Positions 39,293 to 42,332 of a stretch of 42,332 nucleotides of DNA are shown one piece after another (within the stretch, counting starts at the first letter, position 1; each line of letters starts with the position of its first letter). The translations under genes and the position numbers were made by a program. This stretch comes from CAMLHU01 sp039917855. GTDB taxonomy: Bacteria; Gemmatimonadota; Gemmatimonadetes; Gemmatimonadales; GWC2-71-9. Where the stretch lies: assembly GCA_039917855.1 (NCBI GenBank), contig JBDSIR010000057.1:1-42332 (forward strand), given 5' to 3'. The notes below the pieces were generated by a model. That model had not been told where the DNA came from and did not search any database. It saw only the letters and a program-made list of their open reading frames with translations.

Positions 39293-39627
39293 CGGCGCAG
39301 CGGTTCCCGGCGGACGCGCGGATCGCGCGCGCCGCGGAACTGCGCGCCGTGCAGGCGGAGGGCCGTCGTCGTCGCACGGTGCACCTCGAGATGCTGTGGC
39401 AGGACAATCCGGCGGGCCGACCGCGACTGGGACTGATCGTACCACGGTTCCAGTTCACTGCGGTGGCCCGCAATCGTTTGCGGCGGCGCCTGCGCGAGAT
39501 CTGGCGCCGCCAACTGCAGGCAGGACTCCCCAACTGGGATCTGGTGATCCGGGCCAGGCGGGAGGCCTACGGGGCGAGCTTCGCCGAGTTGCAGGCGGAG
39601 CTGTTGGGATGGCGGGGGGCGTTGTGA
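39289..39627 (+). CDS. rnpA: RNase P protein component, apparently starting at CTG
   Basis: About 112 residues, protein partner of the RNase P RNA. The family motif is ARNRLRRRLREIWRR with RLGLIVPRF before it. The N-terminal segment QRFPADARIARAAELRAV matches the usual beginning of RnpA. No ATG, GTG or TTG lies upstream of GTG 39349, which would remove that segment. The best candidate is CTG at 39289, overlapping the rpmH stop (CTGA) and preceded by GGGGG. The frame stays open back to 39100, through all of rpmH, so a Thermus-like extended form cannot be excluded. Confidence 0.88.
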   Translation: MTAQRFPADARIARAAELRAVQAEGRRRRTVHLEMLWQDNPAGRPRLGLIVPRFQFTAVARNRLRRRLREIWRRQLQAGLPNWDLVIRARREAYGASFAELQAELLGWRGAL

Positions 39628-39629
39628 GT

Positions 39630-39661
39630 GGGCCGGTGGGCCAGCGGGCCAGCGGGCCAGA
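39630..39661. repeat. Octamer array, locus L (rnpA-yidD gap)
   Basis: Four 8-bp units: GGGCCGGT, GGGCCAGC, GGGCCAGC, GGGCCAGA. No facing array is present. If yidD starts at the early GTG (39624) the array encodes its first residues; otherwise it is intercistronic. Confidence 0.8.
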
Positions 39662-39707
39662 GGTCGAAATCTCACCGCCGGTCCGACCGTCCACATCGCT
39701 CTGGAAT

Positions 39708-39920
39708 GTGCCCCGTCTTCTCGGTTGGTTCCTGATCCGCGGCTATCAACTGACGATCGGTCGGGCCCTGCCGCCCTCCTGCCGGTTTTATCCTTCATGC
39801 TCGACCTACGCGCTCCAAGCGGTGGCCAAGTACGGACTCCTGCGGGGGTCCTGGCTTGCCGCCTGGCGCCTGATGCGCTGCCACCCGTTCCATCCGGGCG
39901 GCGTGGACCCTGTTCCTTGA
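39708..39920 (+). CDS. yidD: Membrane insertion efficiency factor YidD
   Basis: About 70 residues from GTG 39708, with the YidD motif GYQLTIGRALPPSCRFYPSCS, YALQAVAKYG and RLMRCHPFHPGGVDPVP, including three conserved cysteines. YidD assists YidC in inserting membrane proteins. An alternative GTG at 39624 overlaps the rnpA stop (GTGA) and would add 28 residues, the first part encoded by the octamer array; the shorter form equals the family's typical beginning. The stop lies eight bases before yidC. Confidence 0.88.
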   Translation: MPRLLGWFLIRGYQLTIGRALPPSCRFYPSCSTYALQAVAKYGLLRGSWLAAWRLMRCHPFHPGGVDPVP

Positions 39921-39928
39921 CCTGACGC

Positions 39929-41614
39929 ATGGACCGACGATTCCTGGCCGCCATCGGCCTGATGATGTTCGTGGTGCTGGCGCCGACCTTGCTGTTCAAG
40001 CGCCCTCCTCGTCCCGTTCCCGCTGCCGGCGCGGCGCCGTCGATCGGCGCGCCCGACAGCGCCCAGTCGTCCGAGGCCACCGCGCGTGAACCGGGGATCC
40101 GCGCTCCCGCACCGACCGCGCTTCCGCCGCGGGTGGTCCCGGCCCCCCTGGCCGAGGACACCGTGGTGGTACGGTCGGGGCTCTACGAGTACGCCCTCAG
40201 CACCCGCGGCGCGCGGGTCATCGGGGTCCGACTGCTGCGCTATCGATCGATGGCGGTGGGCGACACCGGGGGGCAGGCGGAACTGGTGCGTCCGGGGGAC
40301 GGGGTCTTCGGACTGACCCTGGTGACCGGCGGCGACACCCTCTCCCTCGCCGATTGGCGCTTCACACCGAGTGCGACCGACGTGCGCGTCGCGGGCGAGA
40401 CCCCGGTGACCTTCACCGGGAGCGACGGCAGCTACACCGTCGAGCTGACCTACACGTTCAGCCCCGACGACTATCGCTTCGCCGTACGGGGACGGGTGAC
40501 GGGGCTCGGTCCCACCGGCGGCCTGCTGATCGTAGGGTTGGGCGAAGGGCTTCGGAATACCGAGGCCGACAGCGTCCTCAATGCGCACGACTTCGGCCTG
40601 GTGGTCAAGCCCGTTGGCAGGGATGCCCAGGCGATCCCGTTCGGAAAGGTCTCGACCGGAGAGACCCGGATCGAGCCAGGCCCCTTCACCTGGGCGTCCA
40701 TCAAGTCGAGGTACTTCGTCCTCGGCGTCTTCGCGCGCGACTCCGGCGCCCGGTGGGCCGCGGCCGAGATGCGGCGCGAGGACCTGGGCAAGGTCCCGCA
40801 CCACGCCGGACTCCGGTTGACCCTCCCCGTGGCCGCCGACGGGAATTTCGGGTGGCGCGCCTACACCGGACCGTTGGAGTACCCCCGGCTGGGTGCGATG
40901 GGTGACGAATTCGACGACGTGAACCCCTACGGCTGGCCCGGATTCCGCACGATCATGCGGCCGTTCGCTCTGGCGTTCCGGTGGCTCCTCGTCTGGATGC
41001 ATGAGCACCTGGGCCTCGGATACGGGGTGGTGCTGATCCTGTTCGGCCTGATGGTGCGTGGCGTCCTCTGGCCGCTCAACCAGAAGGCGATGCGCTCGGC
41101 GATGGAGATGCAGGCGATCCAGCCGAAGCTCCAGGAGATCCAGGCCCGCTACAAGAACGACCCACCGAAGCTGCAGCAGGCGATGTTCGCGCTCTACAAG
41201 GAGCACGGCGTCAATCCCATGGGGGGGTGCTGGCCGATGCTCCTCCCGATGCCGGTCCTGCTGGCGCTGTTCTTCGTGCTCCAGAGCACCATCGAGATCC
41301 GCGGGGTGCCGTTCCTCTGGTTCACCGACCTCTCGCGCGCCGACCCACTGTTCATCATCCCGGTCCTGAGCGGGCTCTCCATGTTCGCGCTCTCGAAGCT
41401 GGGCCAGCGCGGGTTGCCGTCCAACCCGCAGGCGAAGATGATGATGTACATGATGCCGGTGATGATGACCGTCGTCGGCTTCAACTTCGCCAGCGGCCTC
41501 AACCTGTACTGGACCGCGAGCAACCTCGCGAGCCTGCCCCAGCAGTACCTGCTGGGGCAGGAGCGGCTCAAGCGGCAGGGCACTCCGGCCGTGGTGGTGA
41601 ACACCAAGAAGTAG
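39929..41614 (+). CDS. yidC: Membrane protein insertase YidC
   Basis: A 561-residue Oxa1/YidC insertase of the Gram-negative type. TM1 is MDRRFLAAIGLMMFVVLAPTL; a large periplasmic beta domain spans about 75-340; the C-terminal helices include YGVVLILFGLMVRGVLWPLN, the coiled-coil with QPKLQEIQARYKNDPPKLQQ, and later helices. The hydrophilic-groove arginine lies in the RGVLWPLNQKAM region. The operon context is standard. It is not followed by mnmE here. The TAG stop codon abuts repeat locus J. Confidence 0.96.
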   Translation: MDRRFLAAIGLMMFVVLAPTLLFKRPPRPVPAAGAAPSIGAPDSAQSSEATAREPGIRAPAPTALPPRVVPAPLAEDTVVVRSGLYEYALSTRGARVIGVRLLRYRSMAVGDTGGQAELVRPGDGVFGLTLVTGGDTLSLADWRFTPSATDVRVAGETPVTFTGSDGSYTVELTYTFSPDDYRFAVRGRVTGLGPTGGLLIVGLGEGLRNTEADSVLNAHDFGLVVKPVGRDAQAIPFGKVSTGETRIEPGPFTWASIKSRYFVLGVFARDSGARWAAAEMRREDLGKVPHHAGLRLTLPVAADGNFGWRAYTGPLEYPRLGAMGDEFDDVNPYGWPGFRTIMRPFALAFRWLLVWMHEHLGLGYGVVLILFGLMVRGVLWPLNQKAMRSAMEMQAIQPKLQEIQARYKNDPPKLQQAMFALYKEHGVNPMGGCWPMLLPMPVLLALFFVLQSTIEIRGVPFLWFTDLSRADPLFIIPVLSGLSMFALSKLGQRGLPSNPQAKMMMYMMPVMMTVVGFNFASGLNLYWTASNLASLPQQYLLGQERLKRQGTPAVVVNTKK

Positions 41615-41671
41615 ACAGGCGGACAGGCGGACGGGCGGACAGGCGGACGGGCGGACAGGCGGACAGGCGGA
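41614..41671. repeat. Octamer array, locus J (after yidC)
   Basis: Seven units of GACAGGCG or GACGGGCG (41614-41669) in perfect 8-bp phase. The first G is the last base of the yidC stop codon. A short partial complement, CGCCTGTG near 41782, may be a decayed right arm. Confidence 0.88.
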
Positions 41672-41689
41672 CAACGAAGCGACGGGACC

Positions 41690-41752
41690 GTCCCGAGTGC
41701 AACGAGGGACCTACTCACCATCGAGCAGGTCCCTCGCTCTGCTCGGGATGAC
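41690..41752. repeat. Inverted repeat related to the one at 25696-25801
   Basis: The left arm (41690-41712, with TCCCGAG and CGAGGGACCT) pairs imperfectly with the right arm (41727-41752, AGGTCCCTCGC...GCTCGGGATGAC). The right arm is nearly identical to that of the 25.7-kb element, while the left has diverged. The rest of the gap to 41858 contains nothing else I can support. Confidence 0.78.
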
Positions 41753-41858
41753 AGCTTGCCGCTTCGGTCGCCGCCCATCCGCCTGTGACCCCCATCACAG
41801 TCCCCTGGCGTCCCCCGGCATAGCCGCCCCCTACCCCGGACTGTACCTTACAGGCCTG

Positions 41859-42332
41859 ATGCGAACCCCTCTGCGTGTCGCTGGGCGTACTGCGCTGACC
41901 GCCCTGCTCCTACTCGCTACAGCCACTTGCACCGACCAGCCCACCGAGCCGGGAGGTGGTCACGCCGCGCAGGTCCGATTCACGCCGACCTTCTCCCCGT
42001 CGCTCGGCGCATTTGCCGCGGGACTCCCCCTCGACAACATCACGGTCACCGTGATCCGCCCGGTCGCCGAGACGTTGACGGTCCGGAACGCGCTCTTTGC
42101 CGCGACCGACTCGGTGTTGCAGATAGACGTCCCGGTGGAGCTCCTCGCGCCGAGCGAGAGCCTGCAGGTCACCCTCGATCTCCTGAGCGGCACGACGCTC
42201 CTGTTCCGCGGCACCAGGACCATCCTGGTGACCAGCGGGCCAGACGGCACGATGGCGCCATCGATCCCGATGACCTTCGTCGGTCCCGGCGCTGACATCG
42301 CCTTCCTGAATATCGCGCCGAGCGACACGGTC
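41859..42332 (+). CDS. Lipoprotein, 3' part beyond the window
   Basis: A frame open for 158 codons from ATG 41859 to the window end. The signal peptide ends in a lipobox (LLLLATATCTDQ). The mature part contains beta strands (NITVTVIRPVAETLTV, LQVTLDLLSGTTLLF), and the last visible residues (FLNIAPSDTV) look like the start of a bacterial Ig-like (BIG_2) domain, which is an inference. It is probably a cell-surface protein. Weak AGG before the ATG. Confidence 0.72.
   Translation, partial: MRTPLRVAGRTALTALLLLATATCTDQPTEPGGGHAAQVRFTPTFSPSLGAFAAGLPLDNITVTVIRPVAETLTVRNALFAATDSVLQIDVPVELLAPSESLQVTLDLLSGTTLLFRGTRTILVTSGPDGTMAPSIPMTFVGPGADIAFLNIAPSDTV

Overview
The window is a high-GC stretch of a diderm bacterial chromosome. 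No rRNA or tRNA gene is visible, but the gene set points to Gemmatimonadota or a close relative. It has a GWxTD-domain lipoprotein, eukaryote-like Ser/Thr kinases (one fused to a periplasmic TPR-like region), many signal-peptide and lipobox proteins, a patatin-barrel outer-membrane protein, and a YidC with the large periplasmic domain of Gram-negatives. The phylum is inferred from gene content only. No phage, plasmid or insertion-sequence gene is seen.

Layout. 0-6.2 kb: a minus-strand iron-sulfur operon (sufB-sufC-sufD-sufS-sufU), then a bacilliredoxin and a cut-off gene; a near-consensus promoter lies upstream of sufB. 6.2-12.7 kb: peptide deformylase, a PlpD-like patatin-barrel protein, a 7Fe ferredoxin, a hotdog-thioesterase/hydrolase fusion, RNase D and a SufT-like factor. 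12.7-22.5 kb: a serine hydrolase, a matrixin-like metalloprotease, an MMPL/RND exporter, a barrel protein of unknown family, DNA polymerase I and the GWxTD lipoprotein. 22.6-30 kb: a coupled kinase-pyrE-MCP operon, an AraC regulator and a large kinase. 30-34 kb: the RNase P RNA, then a run of small envelope genes ending with a monofunctional transglycosylase and a lipoprotein. 34-42 kb: an M28 peptidase, then the replication-origin neighbourhood with dnaN and dnaA on the minus strand and rpmH-rnpA-yidD-yidC on the plus strand, and last a cut-off lipoprotein.

Genes are tightly packed. Neighbours often overlap as ATGA, GTGA or TGATG, which suggests translational coupling. Two genes (polA, rnpA) have no usable ATG, GTG or TTG and seem to start at CTG inside a CTGA overlap.

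The most unusual structure is a scattered family of short-period tandem arrays (7 or 8 bp units), usually in facing inverted pairs. They sit at gene ends, often touching or supplying the stop codon. Each locus has its own unit sequence but the same architecture. Two pairs lie inside genes (polA and mtgA), where they encode interdomain linkers. I recognise no named element that matches. The dnaA-dnaN gap carries five TAG trinucleotides next to a degenerate DnaA box, a good candidate for the origin unwinding site. No gene-free stretch exceeds about 280 bp.
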